64,000 nucleotides of DNA, from positions 744,001 to 808,000 of the forward strand of contig NZ_CP045246.1 in assembly GCF_035189165.1 (NCBI RefSeq), read 5' to 3'. Position 1 is the first letter of the stretch. The number at the start of each line of letters is the position of its first letter. The DNA comes from Arthrobacter sp. JZ12 (lineage in GTDB: Bacteria; Actinomycetota; Actinomycetes; Actinomycetales; Micrococcaceae). Position numbers and translations under genes: made by a program. This document shows, one piece after another, positions 1 through 7,504 of the stretch. The notes beneath the pieces were generated by a model, which searched no databases, was not told where the DNA came from, and was given only the letters and a program-made list of their open reading frames with translations.

Positions 1-1
1 C

Positions 2-424
2 AATGCCTCGGAGCTGTACGCCGAAGTCTTGCTGGAGGATCATCTGACCCTGCTGGGCAACGTTGTGCGTGAAGGGCTCGGTGGTGGTTCCGCTGTCCTT
101 CTGGAGGGACCAGGACTCATAGATTGCGCCAGTTGGGTTCAGGACGACGGCTACACTTTCGCTTTCGCGAACCTGACGGGAACAGCTGCTCTTCGTGGCC
201 AGCAGAGAAGTGTGTGGCCGCTTGAGGATCTCTGCGCAACAATCGACGTCAGCCGCCTCGCCGTGGCTGCCGGCCGCGACGTTCAACCGGCGGATCTAAC
301 GGTCCGCGTCTTCGGAGCCAACGGTCAAGTAGAAGAAACGGAATGGGCCCTGGACAATTCAGGAGCGGTGCGCGTCCAGCTTGGCGAGGTGCATGAGCTG
401 GGTGCCATCCGGCTGGACTGGTAG
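2..424 (+). CDS. C-terminal part of a probable glycoside hydrolase (5' end outside window)
   Basis: The reading frame is open from base 2, so this is the 3' end of a larger gene that begins left of the window. About 140 residues are visible, ending in GAIRLDW. The part starting ASELYAEVLLEDHLTLLGN resembles the trimerisation/C-terminal region of GH42-like or 'hypothetical glycosyl hydrolase' proteins, where a helix with a conserved Asn precedes a beta-sandwich; this is a weak resemblance. The convergent LacI regulator and the GPH sugar symporter next door fit a role in glycoside use. No catalytic residue is in view, so the family cannot be settled from this fragment. Confidence 0.5.
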   Translation, partial: NASELYAEVLLEDHLTLLGNVVREGLGGGSAVLLEGPGLIDCASWVQDDGYTFAFANLTGTAALRGQQRSVWPLEDLCATIDVSRLAVAAGRDVQPADLTVRVFGANGQVEETEWALDNSGAVRVQLGEVHELGAIRLDW

Positions 425-426
425 AT

Positions 427-1478
427 TCATCGCTTCGGTGCAGGTCCGGTAGATCCTCGCACCACAAGTACGGGCTTCTCGAGCGGGACCTCCTCGGCGA
501 CGGTCTCGCCGAGAAGCCCTATCAGTTTGGCGGCCGCTGCACGGCCGCGCTGCACCGCGAAACGCTGCACAGTGGTCAACTGCGGATCAATCCATTCACC
601 GATCTGAAGTCCTTCGAACCCCACCACCGACAGATCGCGAGGAACATGCAGACCGCGGCTCTGCGCGGTGCGCATGCCGGCGATAGCCATGGTGTCGGTG
701 CCGTACATGATGGCGGTGGGGGACTCCGGCTCATCGAGCAGGCGCGCGGTTTCGCTGGCCGCCTTGGCCGGTGAGTATCTGGTGTTGATCACCGCGTGGG
801 GCTTCAACCCGAGCGAGGCAAGGGTGTCTTCGAACGCATTGCGTCGGATGCTGGGGAGCACCGACTCTGCCGGACCACCGATGTATGCGATCCGCCGATG
901 ACCGAAATCGACCAGATGACGCACCGATTCAGGAATCCCGGCGCTGGGGGATCAGCGTCAACGTACTCCACGACTCCGGGCTTCCATGGGGTACCGATCA
1001 GCACCGCGGGAAGGCCGAGCTGGCGGACCAGCTCGAACCGGGTATCTCCGACCTGAGAGTCCGTCAGGATGATCCCGTCCATGCGTTGCCGTTCGGCAAG
1101 GTTTCGGTAGAACGTCGATTCTTCGTGAGTATCCGTGATGAAAATGTTGAGCAGAAGTCCGTACTCTCTCGGAGCGAGGATGGACTCGATGCCCGATATG
1201 AGGCCCACGTTCGCTGCTCCGACATCGGGAAACTGCGAGGAACTGTTAAGGACCAGGCCTATGGCCTGTGTGCGGGATTTGCGGAGCGCGATCGCAGCGG
1301 CGCTCGGTGCCCAGTTGAGCTTTTGGGCCGCATCGCGAATGCGCTGGCTGGTCGATTCCGAGATCCGGCCGGTGTTGTTGAATACTTTGGACACAGCCGC
1401 CGGAGAAACGCCCGCGAGTGCTGCTACGTCAGAGATGGTGGCGCGGCCGCTCTTGCGAGGTGGAAGCTGAGACGTCAT
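427..1478 (-). pseudogene. LacI-family transcriptional regulator, split by a one-base frameshift
   Basis: The N-terminal part has the LacI helix-turn-helix (TISDVAALAGVSPAAVSKVF) and hinge, followed by the first half of the sugar-binding domain. The frame is lost near base 946-950. The rest of the domain (ESVRHLVDFGHRRIAYIGG onward) continues in another frame to the stop at 427. Adding one base to the G5 run at 946-950 (C5 on the coding strand) restores a continuous protein reading VDADPPSAGIPESVRHL, so one base has probably been lost. The start at 1478 has AGGA five bases upstream; an in-frame ATG at 1502 is an alternative. It lies downstream of the GPH symporter on the same strand and was probably its repressor. 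A sequencing error in the homopolymer is possible. Confidence 0.85.
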
Positions 1479-1563
1479 TGGTGTCCTGTCTGTTTCCTCC
1501 ATGCTATTAGGCGGACCGGCGCAAGTGTGCGTAGGGCGCGGCTGCGCTGGGCGACGTTCTCAG

Positions 1564-2943
1564 CTACCGCGTGGGCGCCTCCGGTTCCACGTTCCGCTGT
1601 TGGATCTGGGCCACGAGGTAGGCGTGCGTCTTGTCGGTCAGCCGGTACCAGGCCATGGCACCCACGGCGAGGAGCAGGATGATCGCCGGCACCAGACCGG
1701 CGGCCGCGCGGATGCCGAGTTCCGCCGTCGTACTCTGCTCAGGCGCCCCCGACGTGTAGCCGCCCCAGGCGAGTGCGAAGGCCGCAAGGCCGCCGCCGCA
1801 GGCCATGCCGAACTTTCGGGTCGACGCGAGGAGTGAGTAGTTGATGCCGTCGGTGCGATGGCCGGATTTCCACTCACCGTATTCCACTGTGTCGGCCACC
1901 AGCGCCCACATCACGATGCTCATCGCCGCCGAGCCGAGCAGGTTGAGAAACATCCCGGCCAGTGCCAGTCCCACCAGGTTTTCGGGCGCAATGAAGACGA
2001 CGATGCCGCCCGCCGCGCCTGCCAGTCCGCCGCTGATGTAGATGGCTCGTTTGCCCCAGCGGGCCACCATGCGCGGGACGGTTGCGGCGAGGGCGAGAGT
2101 GATCACCACCTGGGCTGCGGCCACAACGGCGAAGAGGTCGAGGCGGTGGAAGACCTCCCGAAGGTAGAAGATTTTGGCGGTATTGAGGGCAACGTTGGAG
2201 GTCATGAACAGAAGCGAACTGAGGCACAGGATCAGGAGCGGTCCGTTGCCGCGCAGCACTGCGGCGGCTTCGCGTAGCGAGAGTTTTGGCGCTGACTGGG
2301 GGATATGTTCGCGCGTGGCCAGTGCCGTGAACGCATAGAGCATCGTGCCCAGCACAGCGAAGGAGAGGGTGAGGGTGGTCAGGATGCCCTGGATGTCGGC
2401 GTCGTTGGTCAGTTGAGGGGCGATGAAGATGCCGAGGAAGGAGGTTGTGGTGAGGCCACCGACCGTGCGGGCGCTCGCGAGCCGGGCGCGGCCGCGTGGG
2501 TGCCGGGTGATCGCGCCGGCGAGTGCGCCGTAGGGCACGTTGACCATGCTGTAGACCAGGCAGAACGCGAAGTAGGAGAGGTAGGCGTAGGTCAGGGCGC
2601 CTGCTGGGTCGATATCGGGCACATGGAACATCGCGACGCAGAGTCCGAGCGGAAGGGCGCCCAGCAGCAGGAACGGGCGGAACTTCCCGAGTCGTCGCTG
2701 CGGATTGCGGTCGGCGATGCGGCCGGCCACAACATCCGTGAAGCCGTTGAACAGTCCGGCAAACAGCAGTACCGATCCGGCTGCCGCGGCCGGTATGCCG
2801 GCTACGTCGGTGTAGTAGACGAGCAGGAACATGCCGATGGTACTGAAGGTCATGCTGTTGGCGATGTCACCGGCGCCATAGGCAACGACGCTGACTGCGG
2901 GGAGTTCCTGGTTCAGTTCAGGTTTGGAGCGGCGACGAAACAT
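1564..2943 (-). CDS. GPH-family (glycoside-pentoside-hexuronide) sugar:cation symporter, MFS fold
   Basis: A 459-residue protein with about twelve hydrophobic segments. Near the N-terminus it has the GPH-type region AYGAGDIANSMTFSTIGMF followed by LVYYTDVAG, and DVVAGRIADR in the loop after helix 2. The family moves glycosides, pentosides or hexuronides into the cell with H+ or Na+. AGGAA precedes the ATG at a normal distance, and a 12-bp palindrome lies about 40 bp upstream. The broken LacI gene follows 85 bp downstream on the same strand, and the edge glycosidase fragment ends beyond it, so the three probably formed one sugar-use locus. The substrate cannot be read from the sequence. Confidence 0.85.
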   Translation of the reverse strand: MFRRRSKPELNQELPAVSVVAYGAGDIANSMTFSTIGMFLLVYYTDVAGIPAAAAGSVLLFAGLFNGFTDVVAGRIADRNPQRRLGKFRPFLLLGALPLGLCVAMFHVPDIDPAGALTYAYLSYFAFCLVYSMVNVPYGALAGAITRHPRGRARLASARTVGGLTTTSFLGIFIAPQLTNDADIQGILTTLTLSFAVLGTMLYAFTALATREHIPQSAPKLSLREAAAVLRGNGPLLILCLSSLLFMTSNVALNTAKIFYLREVFHRLDLFAVVAAAQVVITLALAATVPRMVARWGKRAIYISGGLAGAAGGIVVFIAPENLVGLALAGMFLNLLGSAAMSIVMWALVADTVEYGEWKSGHRTDGINYSLLASTRKFGMACGGGLAAFALAWGGYTSGAPEQSTTAELGIRAAAGLVPAIILLLAVGAMAWYRLTDKTHAYLVAQIQQRNVEPEAPTR

Positions 2944-2982
2944 GGGTTCCTGTTCGTTCGCGGTCGCGTTTCGCGTCCTCGG

Positions 2983-2994
2983 GAAAACGTTTTC
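2983..2994. promoter_or_regulatory. Probable LacI-type operator upstream of the GPH symporter
   Basis: The perfect 12-bp palindrome GAAAACGTTTTC with a central CpG has the form of LacI/GalR-family operators. It lies about 40 bp upstream of the symporter start, in the interval between the divergent symporter and AEC permease genes. It differs from the CGAA-N4-TTCG sites of the GH42 operon, so it probably belongs to the neighbouring, now frameshifted, LacI regulator. Confidence 0.6.
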
Positions 2995-3130
2995 TCAGGA
3001 GCAGTATATGTGTTTCTTACGCCCGCGAAGGAAGCTGGTTGGATAGATACAGACGAAACAAGCGAACGGACGTGCCACCATCGACCTCAACGTAGTCATC
3101 GCACTCGTCGGAGCGACGCTGCTCATAGCG

Positions 3131-4054
3131 ATGGGCGCCGCATTCCGACGCCGCTTCATCCAGTCGCCTGACTTCTGGGCCGGCCTCGAAAAGCTCACGT
3201 ACTTCGTTCTCCTCCCGTCCCTGCTGCTAACCGGTCTCGCCCGGGCGGACTTCGCGCGTCTCGAACCGGGCCCCATCGTCCTGGTCCTGTCAGCCTCAGC
3301 CCTCTTCTCCTCGCTGCTCGCCTACGCCGTACGCCGCCCTGCGGCCGGCTCCGACGGGCCGGCCTTCACCTCGGTCTTCCAGGGCACCGTCCGCTTCAAC
3401 ACCTACATCGCAGTTACGACGGCGGCAGCCCTGTTCGGGAGCGACGGAATCGCCATCGCAGCACTCGGCACCGCGGTTCTCGTTCCGCTGGTCAACCTCG
3501 CCTCGACCGTTGCGCTGGCGCACCATGGCCACCACAAACCGCGGGGAGCGGCGCTTCTTCGCACCGTGTTCTTCAATCCGTTGATCCTCGCCTGCGTGAT
3601 CGGCCTGGCCCTCAATCTGCTCGGTTCAATTCCCGCAGTAGGGGAATCACTCAAGGCACCGGTGCCGTCCGCCGTGGTACAACTAATCGCCAGCGTGCTG
3701 GGAATGCTCGGCGGTGCCGCCCTGCCTATCGGGCTGATCTGTGTGGGCGCCGGTCTTCACGGACGGGTTTTCGCCCGCGAATCACTCCGCCCGGTCGTGG
3801 CTGCGATCCTGCTCCGCTTCCTGCCAGTACCGGCCGCAACCCTGGGGCTATGTCTGGCGCTCGGCTTCAGCGGACCGGCCGCCGTCGTTTGCGTGGTTTT
3901 CCAGTCCCTGCCCACCGCCACCAGCTCCTATGTGTTCTCACGCCGGCTGGGCGGCGACGCACCCCTGATGGCGCAGATTACCGCCGCACAAACCATACTG
4001 TCGGGCGCGGTGCTTCCTGCCTGGATCCTCATAGCGACGGCGGTACTGCTCTAG
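3131..4054 (+). CDS. AEC-family (auxin efflux carrier-like) membrane transporter
   Basis: From the first ATG the protein has 307 residues and about nine hydrophobic segments, with the AEC-type stretch FWAGLEKLTYFVLLPSLLL near its N-terminus. AEC proteins are membrane carriers of organic acids, amino acids or peptides. The ATG at 3131 lies inside what should be the first helix: the frame stays open upstream to 3047 and encodes TIDLNVVIALVGATLLIAM, a typical first helix. No ATG, GTG, TTG or CTG codon occurs in that upstream stretch. The real start may be a rare codon such as ATC at 3080, or there may be a sequence error. It is divergent from the GPH symporter. Its substrate is unknown; a threonine dehydratase gene follows 78 bp downstream. 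Confidence 0.8.
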   Translation: MGAAFRRRFIQSPDFWAGLEKLTYFVLLPSLLLTGLARADFARLEPGPIVLVLSASALFSSLLAYAVRRPAAGSDGPAFTSVFQGTVRFNTYIAVTTAAALFGSDGIAIAALGTAVLVPLVNLASTVALAHHGHHKPRGAALLRTVFFNPLILACVIGLALNLLGSIPAVGESLKAPVPSAVVQLIASVLGMLGGAALPIGLICVGAGLHGRVFARESLRPVVAAILLRFLPVPAATLGLCLALGFSGPAAVVCVVFQSLPTATSSYVFSRRLGGDAPLMAQITAAQTILSGAVLPAWILIATAVLL

Positions 4055-4132
4055 AGCGGGGCTCTAGTGCCAGCCATGCGCCAGGAGTAGCTTGTGCTAC
4101 ATGCAGATTAGAGAGTCCTCCTGAGGCCGCCC

Positions 4133-5131
4133 ATGGGACCAACCGACGCCGTCGCCGAAGCCACCCTTGTTACCCTCAACGACATCGAAGCAGCTGCCGA
4201 CCGCATTGGCGATCTCGTGCTTCGAACACCGCTCGTTCAGCTTCCGCATCCACAGTCACCGGATCGGATTCTGCACTGCAAGGCCGAATGCCTACAGCCC
4301 ACCGGCGCCTTCAAGCTCCGCGGTGCCTACAACACCATCGCCCAGGTGCTGGATCAGGCCCGCGCTAACGGGATCGTTGCGCAGTCGTCGGGCAACCACG
4401 CACGGGCTGTCGCCTGGCTTGCCCGCCGGCTCAGCCTACGCGCCGTGATCGTGATGCCCGACGCCGCACCGCCCACCAAGATCGATGCCGTCCGTGAGCT
4501 CGGTGCCGACGTCGAAGTGGTTCCGTCAGCCCTCCGCGACGTCCGCGCCCACGAACTCGCAGCTGAGCACGGTTATGTGCACGTCCCGCCCTACGACGAC
4601 CCCCGCATCATCGCCGGACAGGGAACCGTCGGGCTCGAGATCGTGCAGCAGTTACCCGAGGTCAGCACTGTTCTCGTCCCCATTTCGGGTGGCGGCCTCA
4701 TCTCCGGGATTGCGACCGCGGTCAAGGCGCTGAAGCCGGAGACTCGCGTCATCGGCGTTGAACCGGAGCTCGCCGCCGACGCTGCCCAAAGCCTCCGCGA
4801 GGGCCGACGCATCAGCTGGGATCCGCAGCTGACCTACCGCACTGTGGCTGACGGACTGCGCACGCCCGCGATCGGCGTGCATCCCTGGGCGCATGTGCAG
4901 CGTTACGTCGACGACATCGTCACTGTCACCGAAGACCAGATCCTGGCCGCCATGCGGCATCTCGCCCTGGCGGGTCGGCTGGTTGCAGAGCCATCTGGAG
5001 CGGTGGCTGCCGCCGCCTGGCTGCACAACATCGCAGGTGCAGAAAACGACGGCGGCGCGGTGGCCGCCGTCGTTTCCGGTGGTTCGGTGGATCCGGCGCT
5101 GCTGGCGGCGGTGCTGCAGCCCGCCAGCTAG
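4133..5131 (+). CDS. Threonine/serine dehydratase, PLP-dependent fold II, without ACT domain
   Basis: A 332-residue enzyme of the tryptophan synthase beta superfamily. The PLP lysine is K61 in TGAFKLRGA. SSGNHARAVA follows as the substrate loop, and SGGGLISG is the phosphate-binding glycine loop. Such enzymes deaminate L-threonine or L-serine to 2-oxobutyrate or pyruvate plus ammonia. There is no C-terminal ACT regulatory domain, which argues against the isoleucine-feedback IlvA and for a catabolic TdcB-like or serine-racemase-like enzyme. It follows the AEC permease on the same strand, so the permease may carry a related amino or organic acid. Its stop overlaps that of the convergent next gene in a shared CTAG. 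Confidence 0.85.
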   Translation: MGPTDAVAEATLVTLNDIEAAADRIGDLVLRTPLVQLPHPQSPDRILHCKAECLQPTGAFKLRGAYNTIAQVLDQARANGIVAQSSGNHARAVAWLARRLSLRAVIVMPDAAPPTKIDAVRELGADVEVVPSALRDVRAHELAAEHGYVHVPPYDDPRIIAGQGTVGLEIVQQLPEVSTVLVPISGGGLISGIATAVKALKPETRVIGVEPELAADAAQSLREGRRISWDPQLTYRTVADGLRTPAIGVHPWAHVQRYVDDIVTVTEDQILAAMRHLALAGRLVAEPSGAVAAAAWLHNIAGAENDGGAVAAVVSGGSVDPALLAAVLQPAS

Positions 5132-5682
5132 AGCTGTCCCAGGAAGCGGGTGAGCACCGCCGTCCAAAGTTGTCGCGCGGCGTCGTTCTCTTCCGGCGTG
5201 GCCATGCCCCGCTGGGTGGCGACGATCGACGCTGTCCCGTCCTTCTTCGGCTCACTGGTGACCAGGATGGATGAACCGTCCGACGCCGGTGCGCGCCAGG
5301 TTTTGCGCTTGTCGGTTCCGCTGGTGCGCGGTGCGTCGGCCAGAAGGGACTGCACCTCGCTGTCCTCAGTAGCGAAGCCCACCCACCGGGCCATGAGGTC
5401 CTCGAGGCCCAGGCGGGTGGAGCGGCTGATGCTCATCTGGAAGGTGCCGTCCGAGCGCTGTCCGGGGATACGTCGTCCGATGGCATGCTCGTACGCCACC
5501 GCAATCGATTGCGACCACCAAGCGGCCGACTCCATGGTCCCCTCGAGTTCCGCGAACACCTTCGCGGCAATGTCCTTATGGCTGAGGTTCTCCGCATCAA
5601 TTCCGTTCAGAAACTGCATCCAGTCATCCCATTGACGACGGGTGGACGTTTCGATGGGCTTGATGCGCGGGTTGGCACTCAT
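5128..5682 (-). CDS. SRPBCC/AHSA1-like conserved protein
   Basis: A 184-residue soluble protein. The central region reads WWSQSIAVAYEHAIGRRIPG, followed by GQRSDGTFQMSISR. This pattern occurs in actinobacterial proteins often labelled as activator-of-Hsp90-ATPase or SRPBCC-like; I recognise the pattern but not a function. The start at 5682 is chosen because GGAAGGA lies eight bases upstream, better than the in-frame ATG at 5706. It lies 27 bp downstream of the FBP protein gene and is probably cotranscribed with it. No catalytic residue can be assigned. Confidence 0.6.
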   Translation of the reverse strand: MSANPRIKPIETSTRRQWDDWMQFLNGIDAENLSHKDIAAKVFAELEGTMESAAWWSQSIAVAYEHAIGRRIPGQRSDGTFQMSISRSTRLGLEDLMARWVGFATEDSEVQSLLADAPRTSGTDKRKTWRAPASDGSSILVTSEPKKDGTASIVATQRGMATPEENDAARQLWTAVLTRFLGQL

Positions 5683-5709
5683 GCTGACGATCCTTCCAGA
5701 CGGCACTCG

Positions 5710-6201
5710 CTATTCTGCGACCCGGCTCAGAAACTTCCCTATCCGCTCACGCAGTTCCTCAATCTGCCGCTTGACGACGACGGCGGGGTCCGGGTTGATC
5801 TCGTTGGCCGGCGGGGCTTTGCGTACGTTTGCAGAGCAGATGAAATCTGCGCAGATCAAGGTACCTACCGTATTCCCGTTGCGGCCCGGCTGGCCTGCCC
5901 GTTTCGCCGACCAGAGGAAGACGTCCTCCTTCGAGAATACGTCGCGGCACATTTCGCAGAGCACTGAACGATTCTTCTTGGCTCCGCCTTCGGGCGCGCG
6001 GAGAAGGATGCCGGTCAGACCGCCCTCAGCGGGCACCACAAGATAGCCGCGAAGGGGCATCTTTTCGTCGCGCCAACCAAGGAAATCGAGGTTGTCCCAG
6101 TCGAGGTGGTCGAAGTTCGGCGGGAGATTGAGCTTGGCGGTTTCTGAGCGGGTTGCGTTGATGAAGGATGACCGGATGTCCCGGTCGCTGATTTCTTGCA
6201 T
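5710..6201 (-). CDS. FBP-family protein with EF-G-binding treble-clef zinc finger
   Basis: A 163-residue protein. Its second half has CEMC, and about 38 residues later the CADFIC pair, together forming a four-cysteine zinc site. The surrounding text (KNRSVLCEMCRDVF, KRAGQPGRNGNTVGTLICAD) matches the C-terminal treble-clef domain known from the FusB/FBP elongation-factor-G-binding family. In FusB proteins this domain binds EF-G and rescues it from fusidic acid. In actinobacteria the role is not established. The start MQEISDRDIR at 6201 fits the conserved domain; an upstream extension to 6279 lacks support. It is transcribed towards the SRPBCC-like gene and divergently from the LacI gene at 6440. 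Confidence 0.75.
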   Translation of the reverse strand: MQEISDRDIRSSFINATRSETAKLNLPPNFDHLDWDNLDFLGWRDEKMPLRGYLVVPAEGGLTGILLRAPEGGAKKNRSVLCEMCRDVFSKEDVFLWSAKRAGQPGRNGNTVGTLICADFICSANVRKAPPANEINPDPAVVVKRQIEELRERIGKFLSRVAE

Positions 6202-6323
6202 GGGAAAGAGCCTTTGCAGGTTGGAAGCTGAGGGTGGGCAGAACAAAGCGCCCTTCAGCGAGCCGTTGCATTCTTGCAAAACTGGTGTGGCGAGGCAACG
6301 GGAAAAGTAGTTCGAGCTGGGTG

Positions 6324-6353
6324 TTGCGGATCACAAGCGCGCTGCCGTAGGCT
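6324..6353 (+). promoter_or_regulatory. Possible sigma-70-like promoter of the GH42-GH95-GH31-GH1 operon
   Basis: TTGCGG at 6324-6329 and TAGGCT at 6348-6353 are separated by 18 bp, an acceptable match to -35 and -10 boxes. The predicted start of transcription, near 6360, falls inside the CGAAGCGCTTCG palindrome, which is where a repressor operator would be expected. The -10 match is modest, so this is a proposal only. Confidence 0.35.
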
Positions 6354-6356
6354 CGT

Positions 6357-6380
6357 CGAAGCGCTTCGCTAAGCGCTTCG
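6357..6380. promoter_or_regulatory. Tandem LacI-type operators in front of the xyloglucan-type operon
   Basis: A perfect palindrome, CGAAGCGCTTCG, occupies 6357-6368. A second copy of its AAGCGCTT core with a TTCG right flank occupies 6369-6380, offset by exactly 12 bp. The same CGAA-N4-TTCG pattern recurs inside the GH42 gene at 7516-7527. The operators lie about 60 bp before the start of the LacI-family gene, consistent with autorepression and control of the operon. Binding is inferred. Confidence 0.7.
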
Positions 6381-6439
6381 CTAATTGGTCACCTCTCAAT
6401 CATTCTTCTCTCAGCACAGCTTTGGACACAGGAGTCTGC

Positions 6440-7471
6440 ATGGCTAACATTCACGACGTCGCCCGCGTCGCTGGTGTTTCCATCAGCACCGTGTCCTACG
6501 CACTGAGCGGTAAGCGGTCGGTGAGCGAGGATGCGCGCCGCCGGATCACGGCTGCGGTCCAGGAGCTCGGCTACCTCCCGAATGCTGCTGGAAGAATGCT
6601 CGCGGGAGCCCGAACCCGGATCCTCGCGCTGAGCGCTCCGCTCCGGTCGGACACCTACGCACCCGCCCACATGGCGTTCGTACTCGCGGTCGCAACGGCT
6701 GCCCGCCGGTACGACTACGACATCCTCCTGCTCACCGAAGACGAGGCAACAAACGGTCTGCGCCGCGTTACGTCCAGTCGCCTGGTCGACGCCGTCATCC
6801 TCCTTGACGTCTCGATCGACGACGAGCGTATTGGCTTGGTCCGCGACCTCTCGGTTCCGTCGGTGGTCGTCGGCGTACCGAAGGATGCCACCGGACTCAT
6901 CTGCGTTGACCTGGACTTCGCTGCGGCTGCCCGACTGACCATAGACAGGCTTGCCGAGGCGGGTCACCGCTCGATAGCACTGCTCGGCCACCCCGAAGCT
7001 GTGTACCAGCGAGGATCCAACTTTCCCCATCGCTTCAGAAATGCCTTCCTGGATTACGCGGCGGAGCAAAAGATATCCGCGAAATTTGTCATGCCGGGCA
7101 CCAGTGACACCGATGTTCGTCAGGCCGTCGACCAGATGCTCGACCCTGGCGACTCAGTTACCGGCGTGGTGATGCACTGTGAGGAGTCCATCCAGTCCCG
7201 CGCGCTTCAGGTTATTGCTGAAAGCGGACGCAGCGTTCCCGGGGACCTGTCCGTGATCTCCGCTTGCACCAGCTTTGATACGTCCCATTTCCACCCGCCG
7301 CTCGACGTAATCCCGCTCGTCGCTGCGGACTCCTGCGATCGGGCGGTTGCCCTGATCATGCAAGCGCTCGACGGCGCGGCCGAGCCGCATGTCGAGCTGG
7401 TGGCACCGCGGTACGAATCCCGCGGTTCCCTGGGAAAGCCGGTACAGCCAGCCGTCCCCGAACTCACCTAA
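6440..7471 (+). CDS. LacI-family transcriptional regulator of the glycosidase operon
   Basis: A 343-residue protein. Its first 25 residues form the LacI helix-turn-helix (HDVARVAGVSISTVSYALSG), followed by the hinge helix LPNAAGRMLAGART and a periplasmic-binding-protein-like effector domain. GGAG lies five bases before the chosen ATG. It is the first gene of the locus, 33 bp before the GH42 gene, with palindromic operators just upstream and a third operator just downstream. It most likely represses the operon until an imported oligosaccharide or its breakdown product binds. The effector identity is not readable from sequence. Confidence 0.9.
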   Translation: MANIHDVARVAGVSISTVSYALSGKRSVSEDARRRITAAVQELGYLPNAAGRMLAGARTRILALSAPLRSDTYAPAHMAFVLAVATAARRYDYDILLLTEDEATNGLRRVTSSRLVDAVILLDVSIDDERIGLVRDLSVPSVVVGVPKDATGLICVDLDFAAAARLTIDRLAEAGHRSIALLGHPEAVYQRGSNFPHRFRNAFLDYAAEQKISAKFVMPGTSDTDVRQAVDQMLDPGDSVTGVVMHCEESIQSRALQVIAESGRSVPGDLSVISACTSFDTSHFHPPLDVIPLVAADSCDRAVALIMQALDGAAEPHVELVAPRYESRGSLGKPVQPAVPELT

Positions 7472-7504
7472 ATCCTTCCTTACGTCCTGAAAGAGGCCCA
7501 TTCC

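Noticed and set aside
4051-4067. CTAGAGC-GGG-GCTCTAG hairpin at the AEC stop as a terminator
   Set aside because: The stem is only 7 bp and no T-run follows; left as unproven.
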